Assembly (NCBI GenBank): GCA_964479465.1
Contig: CAYZMG010000007.1
Location: forward strand, 1 to 64,000
Direction of reading: 5' to 3'
DNA length: 64,000 nt
Source of the DNA: CADCTB01 sp964479465
Lineage (GTDB): Bacteria; Actinomycetota; Acidimicrobiia; Acidimicrobiales; AC-14
Shown: positions 8,225 through 18,300 of the stretch, piece by piece
How the letters are laid out: each line of letters starts with the position of its first letter
Position numbering within the stretch: position 1 is the stretch's first letter
Made by a program: the position numbers and the translations under genes
Notes under the pieces: generated by a model
What the model was told of the DNA's origin: nothing
The model's input: only the letters and a program-made list of their open reading frames with translations
Database searches by the model: none

Positions 8225-9274
8225 ATGTCCCAGCAGCTCGTCGTCCACCCGCCGGCCCCGCCCGCCGGCCGGCTCGGCATCCTGGCCCCGGTCGGCCGCC
8301 AGCTCCTCCGGGCGCTGCCACTCTCGCTCCTGGTACTGGGCGTCGCCATCGTCTTGAACTTCGCCCTGCCCCGGCTGGCGCCCGGCGACCCGATCGATTT
8401 CCTGATACCCGCGGAGCAGAACAGCCTCGTCTCCCCCGAGCAGCGGGAGCAGCTGGCTGCCAGCTACGGCCTCGACGGCCCCCAGTGGGAGCAGTTCACC
8501 CGCTACATCGCCAACCTGGCCGACGGCGATCTTGGCACGTCCACCCGCCACGGGCGGGCCGTGACCAGCCTGCTGGCCGAGCGCCTGCCCTGGACGGTGC
8601 TGCTGGTCGGCACGTCGGTCGTCCTCTCCACCCTGATCGGGGCGGCTCTCGGCTTCCGCTCCGCGTGGCGGCGGGGCACGAAGTCCGACGTGCGCACGCT
8701 GACCTCGGTCATGGTGGCCGACTCCTTCCCGCCGTTCTTCGTCGCCCTGCTGCTCGTCCTGCTGTTCTCGGTCACCCTCCAGCTGCTGCCGGTGTTCGGG
8801 GCGCTGCCGGCGGGCGAGACCCACGGGCTGGCGCTGGTCGTCGAGGTGGCCCGGCGGGCGATCCTCCCCATCGCCGCGCTGACCCTCGCCGGCATCGGAT
8901 CGGCCTACCTGGTGGCCCGCTCGGCGGCGGTGGGTGAGCTGGGCGAGGACTACGTCACCATGGCCGCAGCCAAGGGGCTGGCGCCGGCCGGCGTGCGCCG
9001 CCACGCCCGCCGCAACGCCCTCGTGCCGGTGTGGACGGTGGCCATGCTCAACGTCGGCGCCTTGTTCGGCGGCGCCGCCCCGGTCGAGACCGTGTTCGCC
9101 TACCCCGGCCTCGGCCGGCTGATCTACGAGAGCGTCCTCAGCCGGGACTACCCGGTGTTGCAGGGCTGCTTCCTGCTGATCGCGGCCGGCGTGATCGCCG
9201 CCAACCTGCTGGCCGAGGTCGTCTACCCGTTCCTGGACCCGAGAGTGCGCCGGCCGGGAAAGGCAGGATCATGA
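8225..9274 (+). CDS. ABC transporter permease, DppB/OppB type
   Basis: A 349-residue inner-membrane protein from ATG 8225 with AAGGAGGTG upstream. Six transmembrane segments are visible, starting with LLRALPLSLLVLGVAIVLNFALP. The characteristic DppB features are present: GDPIDFLIP, GDLGTSTRHGRAV and the EAA loop (EDYVTMAAAKGLAPAGVRRHARRN is the cytoplasmic ATPase contact). The last codons overlap the next gene by ATGA, indicating translational coupling. It forms the transmembrane pore with the permease half of the next protein. Confidence 0.88.
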   Translation: MSQQLVVHPPAPPAGRLGILAPVGRQLLRALPLSLLVLGVAIVLNFALPRLAPGDPIDFLIPAEQNSLVSPEQREQLAASYGLDGPQWEQFTRYIANLADGDLGTSTRHGRAVTSLLAERLPWTVLLVGTSVVLSTLIGAALGFRSAWRRGTKSDVRTLTSVMVADSFPPFFVALLLVLLFSVTLQLLPVFGALPAGETHGLALVVEVARRAILPIAALTLAGIGSAYLVARSAAVGELGEDYVTMAAAKGLAPAGVRRHARRNALVPVWTVAMLNVGALFGGAAPVETVFAYPGLGRLIYESVLSRDYPVLQGCFLLIAAGVIAANLLAEVVYPFLDPRVRRPGKAGS

Positions 9275-10935
9275 AGACGGCCCGTCGCAGTCCCGGGAGG
9301 ACCCTCGGTCGGGCGGGCCTTGTCCTGCTCGCCATCCCGGCCCTGGCTGCGGTGTTCGCGCCCCTCGTTGCCCGCCATTCCCCGAGCCGGCCCAGCGCCC
9401 TACCCCTGCGCCGGCCCAGCACCGGCCACCCCCTCGGCACCGACGACCTCGGCGTCGACATCCTCAGCCAGCTCGTCCACGGTGCCCGCATCTCCCTGGC
9501 CGTCGGCCTGGGCGCCGCTGTCCTCGCCCTGGCCATCGGCCTCCTGGTGGCGGTGGTGGCCGGCTGGCGCCGGGGATGGGCCGAGGCCGTGCTCATGCGC
9601 CTCACCGACGTGACCCTGGCCTTCCCGTTCCTTCCCCTGGTGCTGGTGCTGGCCGCCTTCTTCGGCCGCGGGCTGGTGACGACGGCAGTGGTCATCGCCG
9701 CCGTCAGCTGGGCCCGCCCGGCGCGGGTCCTGTGGGCCCAGGTCCTCAAGGTGCGGGAGTACCAGCACGTGCAGGCGTCCCGGGCCATGGGCGCTTCCGG
9801 CACTCGGGTCGTCGGCCGCCACATCCTCACCCGGCTGACCCCCCTGGCATCGGCCCAGTTCGTGCGGGTGGCCAACGCCGCCATCATCTCCGAGGCCGCC
9901 CTGGCCTTCCTCGGCCTCGGCGATCCCAACCAGTCGAGCTGGGGGATCATGCTGGCCAACGCCAGCTCCAACAACGCCCTGCTCACCGGGGCATGGAAGT
10001 GGTGGATGCTGCCCGCCGGCCTCGCCCTCACGCTCGTGGTGCTCGGGTTCGCGTTTACCGGCTACGCCTTCGAGGAGCGCGCCGACCCCCGGCTGGCCGT
10101 GAGCGGCGGGCCGCTGCGGTTCCTCACCGGCCGGCGCCGGCCGCCGGCGCCGGCGCCGGCGCCGACCCCCTCGGACGGTTCGATCCTGGAGGTGACCGAC
10201 CTCGACATCGCCTACGAGCAGGGCGCGCCGCCGGTGGTGCGAGGAGTCAGCTTCGACGTCGCCCGGAGCGGCGTCACCGCTCTGGTGGGGGAGTCGGGCT
10301 CTGGCAAGAGCACCATCGTCATGGCCCTGCTCGGCCTCCTGCCCGGCGACGCCGTGGTGCGGGGCGCGGCGACGTTCGAGGGACAGAAGCTGCTGCGGGG
10401 CGCCGGGCCCGCCCGCCTGCGCGGTCGCCGGATCGGCCTGGTGACCCAGGCGGCCATGAACGCCCTCAACCCGTCCTACACCGTCCACGCCCAGGTCACC
10501 GAAGCCGCGGCCCTGACGATGCCCTCCGGCGCCGCCCGCCGACGGGCAACCGAGCTGCTCGGCGACGTCGGTCTGCCGTCGCCGGCCCACGGCGCCTACC
10601 CCCACGAGTTGTCGGGAGGAATGCGCCAGCGGGTGGTCATCGCCATGGCCCTGGCCAACTCGCCCGACCTGCTCATCGCCGATGAGCCCACGACCGGGCT
10701 CGACCTGGTCACCCAGGCCTCGATCCTCCGCCTGCTCCAGGACCTCAAAGACCGCCTGGGCCTGACCATGCTCGTCATCACCCACGACGTGCAGATGGTC
10801 CTGCGCATCGCCGATGAGCTCGTCGTCCTTCAGGACGGCGCCGTCGTCGAGCGCGGCACCGAGTCAACCCTCGTCGCCGAGTACAGCCGGCGCCTTCTCA
10901 ACACCCGCCTGTCGACCCTGGGAGTGTCGTCATGA
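9271..10935 (+). CDS. Fused ABC permease (DppC type) and ATPase (DppD type)
   Basis: A 554-residue fusion from ATG 9271. Residues 1-285 are a DppC-like permease with about six membrane spans, the GTDDLGVDILSQLVHGARIS motif and an EAA loop (YQHVQASRAMGASGTRVVGRH). After an Ala-Pro linker (PPAPAPAPTPS) comes an ABC ATPase with Walker A GESGSGKST (Lys346), signature LSGGMRQRV, Walker B DLLIADEPT and the H-loop VITHD. The two halves are separate genes in most genomes. There is no internal stop or frameshift. The gene overlaps both neighbours by ATGA, so the importer is a tightly coupled operon. The fusion fixes the stoichiometry of pore and motor. Confidence 0.88.
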   Translation: MKTARRSPGRTLGRAGLVLLAIPALAAVFAPLVARHSPSRPSALPLRRPSTGHPLGTDDLGVDILSQLVHGARISLAVGLGAAVLALAIGLLVAVVAGWRRGWAEAVLMRLTDVTLAFPFLPLVLVLAAFFGRGLVTTAVVIAAVSWARPARVLWAQVLKVREYQHVQASRAMGASGTRVVGRHILTRLTPLASAQFVRVANAAIISEAALAFLGLGDPNQSSWGIMLANASSNNALLTGAWKWWMLPAGLALTLVVLGFAFTGYAFEERADPRLAVSGGPLRFLTGRRRPPAPAPAPTPSDGSILEVTDLDIAYEQGAPPVVRGVSFDVARSGVTALVGESGSGKSTIVMALLGLLPGDAVVRGAATFEGQKLLRGAGPARLRGRRIGLVTQAAMNALNPSYTVHAQVTEAAALTMPSGAARRRATELLGDVGLPSPAHGAYPHELSGGMRQRVVIAMALANSPDLLIADEPTTGLDLVTQASILRLLQDLKDRLGLTMLVITHDVQMVLRIADELVVLQDGAVVERGTESTLVAEYSRRLLNTRLSTLGVSS

Positions 10936-11708
10936 CCGAAGCCCTGCTCCAGATCCGCAACGCGTCCAAGACCTTCTGCGCCGGCCGGCGTACGGTCACC
11001 GCCCTTGACGACGTGTCGCTGGCCGTCGGCGCTGGAGAGCTGGTCGCCCTCGTGGGGGAGAGCGGCTCGGGCAAGTCGACGCTGGGCCGGGTGGTCGTGG
11101 GCCTCGAACGCCTCGACACCGGCGAGATCGTCTTCGCCGGCACCGAGTACTCCCGCATGCGGGAACGCCCGCTGCGCCGGCTGCGCCGGGACATGCACCT
11201 CGTCCTCCAGGATCCTTACCAGTCGCTCCACCCCGGCATGCGGGTGGGCGAGGCGGTGGCCGAGCCCCTCGCCATCGAGGGGACCGGCGGCGCTCGCTGC
11301 CCGAGGGTGGCCGCGGCGCTGGAGGAGGTGGGCCTCACGCCGGCCTCACAGTTCCTCGACCGCTACCCCCACCAGCTCTCCGGCGGCCAGCGCCAGCGGG
11401 TGGTGCTGGCCCGGGCCCTGGTCGGGCGCCCCCGGCTGGTCGTGGCCGACGAGCCGACTTCCATGGTCGACGCCACCCTGCGGGGCAGCATCGTCACCCT
11501 GATGCGCGACCTCAGTGCCCGCCACGGCATCGCCTTCCTTGTCATCACCCACGACCTCGACGTCGCCGGCGCCGTGGCCGAGCAGGTGGCGGTCATGCAG
11601 GCGGGGCGCATCGTCGAGTCGGGGCGGACCGCCGAGGTCTTCCGCTCGCCGGCCCACCCCTACACCCAGAGCCTGCTGCAGGCGGCGACGGCGGTGGGCC
11701 GGCTCTGA
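10932..11708 (+). CDS. ABC transporter ATP-binding protein, DppF/OppF type
   Basis: A 258-residue ATPase from ATG 10932, overlapping the previous stop. Walker A is GESGSGKST, the signature LSGGQRQRV, Walker B LVVADEPTSMVDATL and the switch histidine in VITHDLD. It should pair with the ATPase half of the fused protein to energise import. Length is shorter than typical OppF because the C-terminal oligopeptide-transporter extension is reduced to AHPYTQSLLQA. It is the last gene of the operon; the next gene is convergent and starts 24 bp away. Confidence 0.88.
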   Translation: MTEALLQIRNASKTFCAGRRTVTALDDVSLAVGAGELVALVGESGSGKSTLGRVVVGLERLDTGEIVFAGTEYSRMRERPLRRLRRDMHLVLQDPYQSLHPGMRVGEAVAEPLAIEGTGGARCPRVAAALEEVGLTPASQFLDRYPHQLSGGQRQRVVLARALVGRPRLVVADEPTSMVDATLRGSIVTLMRDLSARHGIAFLVITHDLDVAGAVAEQVAVMQAGRIVESGRTAEVFRSPAHPYTQSLLQAATAVGRL

Positions 11709-11731
11709 GGCCGCGGGCTCCCACCGGAGAG

Positions 11732-13756
11732 TCAGGCCGCGGCTTGGTGAGTCGACGCCACCTCGGCGAGGAGCAGATCCTGAAGCGCCGCCAGCATGCC
11801 GGCGCAGTCCTCCTTCGAAGAGCATTGCAGCCGCCAGCGCTTGGCCTCGCCGGCAACCTCGATATCGATCATCCAGCTACGCCGTCTACGCACGTTCCGG
11901 ACGTCGGCGAACTGGAGGACGACTGCGCCGGCGGAGTGGCCCATCAGGTCCTTCGCCGGGAGGGACAGCAGCGCGTCGAGCCGGCGCTGCCCGGCCTTCT
12001 TCCAGGGTCCCGTGATGCCCTGGTAGGCCATCGCCCGGCGAACGGCAGTGCCGGGGCCGCGGGCGATGGGGTGTAGCACCACCGACGTGGTGGTGAGGAT
12101 CGCGTCCCAGCGCCGCCGGCGAAAGCCGAGGTCGGGGACGATCCCGACGAACTCCTGGTTCCGCGGCCGCAGCTCGCTCGTGTCCACACCGGAAAGGCGG
12201 AAGTCCTTCAGCCGGGCGACGCCGCCCAGCGATCGCCGCAGCCGTGCCCCTGACGAGGGGTCGTCCAGGAGCGACTCCGCCATGGCGAACGGGTCCGTGG
12301 CGGCGCCCTTGCCGTCGACGAGGGCGAGCGGCCCGGACCACGAGACCGCCCAGGAGTGGCCCCGCTCGGCGACCAGGTAGCAACCGATGGCGCTTCCGAG
12401 GTGGTGGGTGAGGACGCGGCGGTGCAGCTCCGCCTGCTCCTCGGGCGTGGCGTCCCGCAGGGGGCCGGTGATGGTCGTCGCCAGGGCGGCGGCTTCGCCC
12501 TCCTCGATGAGGACGATCGCGGCGGCGAGGCTGGCGGCGTCGGGATCCTCGGCGACATTCGCCGCGGCCCGGAGCAGGACCTCGGCGTCCTCTTCGAGAT
12601 CGACCGCGTACTCGCCGGCCGCAGAGGCGTCCCACCGGACGTGGCGGTCCATCAGGACGCCGGTCAGTTGGCGGGTGAGCACGGCGCCGACCTGCCGTTC
12701 CACATCATCCGCGTCGACCAGGAGGTCGCGGGCCGGACGGGCGTCGTGCCCGGCCGTTGGGCCCTCGGGCAGCCGCTCGGCGTGGGCGAGGCGCTCGGCG
12801 AGGGAGGGGTGGGAGTCGTAGGGGTCGGTCTCGTCCCCGTGGATCGCCTCCTCCACGGAAGCCAGCTCCTGCTGGCGCTTGGGATCGGCGAGGAGGGCCC
12901 GGAAGCCCTCGAAGGCGTTCTCGGTGTCGCACCCCCGCTGCCACAGCGGCGCCAGGTAGAGGCGCAGGAAGTGGTCGAACGCGTAGGCGGTGACCATGGC
13001 CCGGCGGAGGGAGGTGACGTGGCTCTCCCGGCCGGCCAGGCGGACGGCGGACGCATCGGCGTTGAGCTCCTGCTGGCGGCGCACCCGCTGGGAGATGCGA
13101 AGGTACCTGCGGCCGTAGGCGTCGAAGACCCGGCCCAGCAAGGTGTCGTCGCCCACGTTGGCGATGGTGCGGCCGATCGAAGCGCCGGCCCGGTACGTCA
13201 GCGCCGAAAGCCGGGTGTCGCCGCCGGCGTAGTGGCCCAGCTCATGGGCGATGATGGCCCGGAGTTGGTCGACGGTGAGTACGTCGATGTAGGGCACGCC
13301 GATGACCATCACCCGCTCGCCCCGGCGCAAGCCGAACGATGTGCCCGTCTCCCGAACGCCGGCGTTCACGTCGGGCACGAGGAACAGACGCGCGGGCGGG
13401 TCCGTCTGCATCTCCTGAGCCACCGACCGGACGAGGCCCACCAGCTCGGGCTGGCTGTGCTCGTCGATGGGGACGCCGGCGTCGTGGGCCCCGCTGGAGC
13501 GGTTGATGAAGAAGATCCCCCGCAACACGGCGAAGGCCACGACGAGCGTGGCGATCACCATGTGGGCATAGACCCGGCCGGCAACGGCGATCGTCGCCAT
13601 ATTGATGGCGACCAGGGCGGCGACCACGCCGAGAGCGAGCACGTAGAAGCCCAGGAGGAAGACGAGGGAGAGGACAGCTCGTCCGAGGAGCGACGGTCCG
13701 CCGGGATGGTCGGTTCCGTCGCGCCGCGGCTTTCTAGAAACGCCGAACGCGACCAT
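11732..13756 (-). CDS. M48-family zinc metalloprotease (HtpX-like)
   Basis: A 674-residue membrane protease from ATG 13756. Two membrane spans lie at the N-terminus (LSLVFLLGFYVLALGVVAALV and AHMVIATLVVAFAVLRGIFF). The zinc site is HELGHYAGGD (His171, Glu172, His175), with the third ligand in the QQELNADASA motif. The central and C-terminal 350 residues are a long cytoplasmic extension not present in classic HtpX and not recognised. The family degrades misfolded membrane proteins. Convergent with the importer operon and downstream of the LCP gene on the same strand. Confidence 0.82.
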   Translation of the reverse strand: MVAFGVSRKPRRDGTDHPGGPSLLGRAVLSLVFLLGFYVLALGVVAALVAINMATIAVAGRVYAHMVIATLVVAFAVLRGIFFINRSSGAHDAGVPIDEHSQPELVGLVRSVAQEMQTDPPARLFLVPDVNAGVRETGTSFGLRRGERVMVIGVPYIDVLTVDQLRAIIAHELGHYAGGDTRLSALTYRAGASIGRTIANVGDDTLLGRVFDAYGRRYLRISQRVRRQQELNADASAVRLAGRESHVTSLRRAMVTAYAFDHFLRLYLAPLWQRGCDTENAFEGFRALLADPKRQQELASVEEAIHGDETDPYDSHPSLAERLAHAERLPEGPTAGHDARPARDLLVDADDVERQVGAVLTRQLTGVLMDRHVRWDASAAGEYAVDLEEDAEVLLRAAANVAEDPDAASLAAAIVLIEEGEAAALATTITGPLRDATPEEQAELHRRVLTHHLGSAIGCYLVAERGHSWAVSWSGPLALVDGKGAATDPFAMAESLLDDPSSGARLRRSLGGVARLKDFRLSGVDTSELRPRNQEFVGIVPDLGFRRRRWDAILTTTSVVLHPIARGPGTAVRRAMAYQGITGPWKKAGQRRLDALLSLPAKDLMGHSAGAVVLQFADVRNVRRRRSWMIDIEVAGEAKRWRLQCSSKEDCAGMLAALQDLLLAEVASTHQAAA

Positions 13757-13807
13757 GCGGGGGATATCGGCAGCCCCCCGGGGCGTCTGAAGGTCCTGTG
13801 ACGCTTC

Positions 13808-15241
13808 TCAGCAGGCGGGCGCCGGCGCCTTGGTGGTGTCCGGGGTGGCTCCCGGCGCCGGCGTTGAGGGGGCAGCGGTCGTCGCCGTCGCCTTCAGGCC
13901 GTTGTAGTCGAGGCCGACGACCAGGGTGACGTCGGAGCCGGTGAGGGTCCTGTCCTCCTCGAGGGCGGCGCCGGCGACCAGGGTGCTACGCAGCAGGGCG
14001 CCCTTGGCCTGCTGGCCGGGTGCATACTGCACGATGGTCTGGACGTAGTCGTAGCTCAGGGCGTCGCCCGTGCTGGTCACCCGGAAGCCGGCCTGGGCGA
14101 GGGAGGCGGCGGTGGTCGACGCCACGGCGTCGCCGCCGTTGCCGTTGAGCACGGTGACGGCGACATCGGCCGGGTTGACCGTCGGCGCCGGCGGCGCCGT
14201 CTTGATGCGGTTCAGGCGGTCGATGAACTCCTGGGCCCGCTGGGTGTCCAGCAGCTGGATGGCGGCGTCGCCGGCCCAGCCGTCGGAGGTCGGCAGCGTG
14301 AACATGTCGACGGTGTCGGGGTCGATGGACCGGAAGCGCCTGGCGAGGGTGGTGATGTCCTTGGTCGACATGGCCTGGTCGACGCGCACGTTGGACACGC
14401 CGATGCTGATGAGGCGGTTGAGCGTGAGCGGGTTGCCGAGGCCGGAGGAGACGGCCTTCGACATGATGCGGCGGATGAAGTCCTGCTGGCGGGCGATGCG
14501 GTCGATGTCGGAGTTCGCCCCTGACACCCAGGACCCGTGCTCGTAGGTCTCGTAGTAGCGGCTGCGGACGAACGCCAGGGCCTGGTAGCCGTCGACCTCG
14601 TTGCAGCCCGCCAGCGGGAGATCGAGCCCGGTCATGTCGTCGCGAGCCGGGTAGTCGGTGTACACCTTGACCCCGCCGATCGTGTCGACGATGCGCTCGA
14701 AGCCGGCGAAGTCGACCTCCACGTAGTGGTTGATCTCGATACCCAGCGCCTCCTTGATCGTGCGGATCAGGAGCTGGGGGCCACCGATGGAGAACGCGGC
14801 GTTGACCTTGTCCTTCCCGTGGCCCGGGATGGGCACGTATAGGTCCCGGGGGATCGACAGGATCACCGCCCTCTGATCCTTCGGGTCGACGTGCAGGATC
14901 ATGATCGTGTCGCTGCGCTGGCCCTCGGTGCCCTCGTCGCCCTTGCCGGTGGCGTCGGCGACCCAGCCGGTGGCGGTCTCCCGGCTGTCCGAGCCCACCA
15001 GAAGGACGTTCATCACGTTGCCGGTGTCGTCGTCGCTGGCCAGGCCAGGGATGTCGAGCTTGGTCAGCCGGCTGAGCTGGTGGCGGAAATAGAAGTAGCT
15101 GCTGCCGACGAGCAGCACGCAGAGCGCGAGGAAGACGATGAGTCCCGTGCGCAGCCGGCCACGCCAGGGGCTCTGGCGAAATCCGGCGCGCGGCAATCCG
15201 GCCGGCTGAGCCACCCCGCAAGCGTAGCGGGCGTCGTGCAT
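13808..15241 (-). CDS. LytR-CpsA-Psr (LCP) family cell-wall glycopolymer ligase
   Basis: A 477-residue protein. A basic cytoplasmic N-terminus precedes one membrane span (TGLIVFLALCVLLVGSSYFYF). The LCP domain follows with MNVLLVGSDSRE, QRSDTIMILHVDPKDQRAVI, SIPRDLYVPIPG and ALAFVRSRYY, where the conserved Asp and Arg residues bind the pyrophosphate lipid. A LytR_C domain (about 345-450, VTVLNGNGG) and a Thr/Pro/Ala-rich tail ending APAC complete it. These enzymes attach wall teichoic acid, arabinogalactan or capsule to peptidoglycan. ATG 15241 and GTG at about 15211 are both possible starts. Head-to-head with the glutamate dehydrogenase gene. Confidence 0.9.
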   Translation of the reverse strand: MHDARYACGVAQPAGLPRAGFRQSPWRGRLRTGLIVFLALCVLLVGSSYFYFRHQLSRLTKLDIPGLASDDDTGNVMNVLLVGSDSRETATGWVADATGKGDEGTEGQRSDTIMILHVDPKDQRAVILSIPRDLYVPIPGHGKDKVNAAFSIGGPQLLIRTIKEALGIEINHYVEVDFAGFERIVDTIGGVKVYTDYPARDDMTGLDLPLAGCNEVDGYQALAFVRSRYYETYEHGSWVSGANSDIDRIARQQDFIRRIMSKAVSSGLGNPLTLNRLISIGVSNVRVDQAMSTKDITTLARRFRSIDPDTVDMFTLPTSDGWAGDAAIQLLDTQRAQEFIDRLNRIKTAPPAPTVNPADVAVTVLNGNGGDAVASTTAASLAQAGFRVTSTGDALSYDYVQTIVQYAPGQQAKGALLRSTLVAGAALEEDRTLTGSDVTLVVGLDYNGLKATATTAAPSTPAPGATPDTTKAPAPAC

Positions 15242-15321
15242 TTGGCAGTGGCACTCCGGCCGGGAATCGCCGATTTTTGGCGGAGGGGTACCATTTGGGT
15301 CAGGAGGTGACGGGAGGGCCC

Positions 15322-18300
15322 GTGGGCGAGGAAGCCGGCGAGGGGGACCACGACACCGACGGGCCGTTGGTCCCCGTCCTCGAACGGTTGGGGGCGGAGG
15401 GCGACCGGCACGAGCTCCTGGCCCAGTTCGGGCGTTCCGTGCTGCGCCGGGTGCCTCCCGCCCAGCTCGCTTCCGCCGACCCGGCGACCCTGGCCGCGGC
15501 GGTGGCCGACAGCTTCGCGTTCGTCGACACCCGGGCGCCGGCGGCGATCCGGGTTCGGGTCTATGACCCAGCGGTGGCCCTCGACGGCGGCCGTCCCGCA
15601 GGATCGGTCGTCGAGGTCAGCTGCGAGGACCGGCAGTTCATCGTCTCCAGCGTCACCGAGGAGCTGAAGAAGCTCGGGCACAAGGTGGTCCGGGAGCTCC
15701 ATCCCGTGTTCGGGTGCGAGCGTGACGCCGGCGGCAGGATCGTGGCCATCCTTCCCGCCCGGCCCGCGGCCTGGCGGGAGTCGTTCCTCCAGGTGGAGAT
15801 GGGTGGCAACGTGGCGCCGGCCGCCCGCCCCGCGCTGATCGGCGCCGTCGAGGCGGTCCTCGCCGACGTCTTCGCCGCCACCGCCGACTACGCCGCCATG
15901 CGGGCCGAGGTGGAACGGGCCGCGGCCGGCGCCAGATCCGCGGGAGTGCGGCACTCCGCCGAGGTGGCCGAGGAGGCCGCCGAACTGCTCGAGTGGCTTC
16001 TCGACGGCAACTTCGTGCTGGCCGGGTGCTGCCGCTTCCTCCACGGCGGCGAGCAGGTGGTCGACGCCCTGGGCGTGCTGGCCCGCCCGGACGCCCCGCT
16101 CCGGCGCCAGGCCCCCCGGCCGGCGCCGGACCAGCTCCTGCGGATCGTGCGAACGTCGGAGGTCAGCACCGTTCACCGCCAGGTCCTCATGCATCGCATC
16201 GACGTGGTCCAGGCCTGGTCGCCCCGCCCCGAGGCCATCCCGCTGTCGGTGTTCCGGGTGGTTGGGGTCTTCACGGCCAAGGCCAACGCCGAGCCGGCGG
16301 CGGTGACGCCCGTCCTGCGCTACAAGCTGCGCCGGATTCTCGAGCTGGAGGACGTCGTCGAGCGCAGCCAGGACGAGGCGGCACTTGTGTCCCTCTTCCA
16401 GGTGCTCCCCAAGGACCAGCTCTTCGAGTCCGACGTGGAGTCTCTGCGGACCATCCTCGTCGAGCTGCTGGCCGCCGAGAACGAGCACGACGTGCGGGTG
16501 CTCGTGCGGGCCGACCCCGAAAACCACACCGTCTCGGCCGTGCTCTCGGTGCCGGCCGAGATGTACAACTCCGCCCTACGCCACCGGCTTGAGCGGTTTC
16601 TCCTGGCCCAGCTCGACGGCTCCCGGGTCGACGCCGATGCCGCCCTCGGCGACCGCCCGGAGGCCATCCTGCGCCTGGTGGTGCACGTCGCCGGCCCGCT
16701 GCCCACTGAGCCGCTGGACTCCCTGGAGCGGGAGCTGCGCCTGCTGTGCCGGACCTGGGACCAGCGGCTGGCCGAGGCGCTGGTCACGTCGTCGGGGGAG
16801 GCGGGGGGGCAGCGCCTGGCCCAGACCTGGGCCGACTGGTTCCCGCCCGCCTACCGCGATGTCGTCCCCGTCGAGCGGGCGGTCGACGACGTGGTGGCCC
16901 TCGATGCCCTCTTCGCCGGCCGGGACCCCATCCGGATCATGCTGGGGCCGGGAGCGGACGGCGGCCCTCCCGCCCGGCTCAAGGTCTTCACGAGAGGCGG
17001 CGGCGTCGAGCTGTCGGGGTTCCTCCCCATCCTCGAAAGCCTGGGACTGTGGGCGGTGGAGGACCAGCCCTACGTGCTGGGCGGGGAGGAGGCCCACGCC
17101 CACCTGCACGACTTCGGGGTGAGCGATCCCGGTGGCACGCTCGACGTGGAGCGCGACGGTACCCGGCTCTCCGAGGCCGCCCTCGCCCTGTGGCACGGTC
17201 GGGGCGAGGTCGACTCCCTGAACCGCCTGGTGCTGCGGTCGGAGCTGACGTGGGACGACGTCGCCGTGCTGCGGGCCTACCGGCGCTACCGCAGCCAGGT
17301 CGGAACCACCTTCACCACCAGCTACGTCGACCAGGTGCTCGTCGAGCACGCCCCGATCGCCGCCGCCATGCTGGCGCTGTTCGCCGCTCTCTTCGACCCG
17401 AAGCGCACGGCGGCCCCCGAAGTGGTCGCCGAACTGCGCCAGCGGTGCGTGGACCACTGCGACGCCGTCGCCCGCCTCGACCACGACCGGATCCTGCGGG
17501 GCTTCCTCGCCCTGATCGACGCCACTCTTCGCACCAACCGCTACGGCCGGGTGGGCGACCACCTCGCCCTCAAGTTCGACAGCGCCGCCGTGCCCGGCGC
17601 CCCCCGGCCCGTGCCCTACCGGGAGATCTTCGTGCACGGGCCGGCGGTGGAGGGGATCCACCTGCGGTGGGGCCCGGTGGCCCGCGGCGGCATCCGCTGG
17701 AGCGACCGGGTCGACGACTACCGCAGCGAAGTTCTCGACCTGATGCGGGCCCAGGTGCTCAAGAACGCGGTGATCGTGCCCACCGGGGCCAAGGGCGGCT
17801 TCGTCGTCAAGCAGCCGGCGTTCGGCGCCGGCCGGGCGACCCCCACGGACGCCGCGCAGGCCTATGCGATCTTTGTATCCAGCCTGCTCGAGGTCACCGA
17901 CAACGTCGTGGGTGAGGAGGTCGTGGGCGTCCCCCGACGGCGGGACGGTGACGACACGTACCTGGTCGTGGCGGCCGACAAGGGAACGGCGAGCTTCTCC
18001 GACCTGGCCAACACGGTGAGTACGGGCCGGCGGTTCTGGCTGGGCGACGCCTTCGCCTCCGGCGGCTCCCACGGCTACGACCACAAGGGGCTGGGCATCA
18101 CCGCCCGGGGGGCGTGGGTGGCGGTCCGCCACCACTTCGCCGAGCTGGAGATCGACGTGCAGTCCGAGCCGGTGACCGTCGTCGGCATCGGCGACATGTC
18201 GGGCGACGTGTTCGGCAATGCCATGCTGCGCTCCGAGCACCTGAGGCTGGTGGCCGCCTTCGACCACCGCGACATCTTCATCGACCCGGACCCCGACCCG

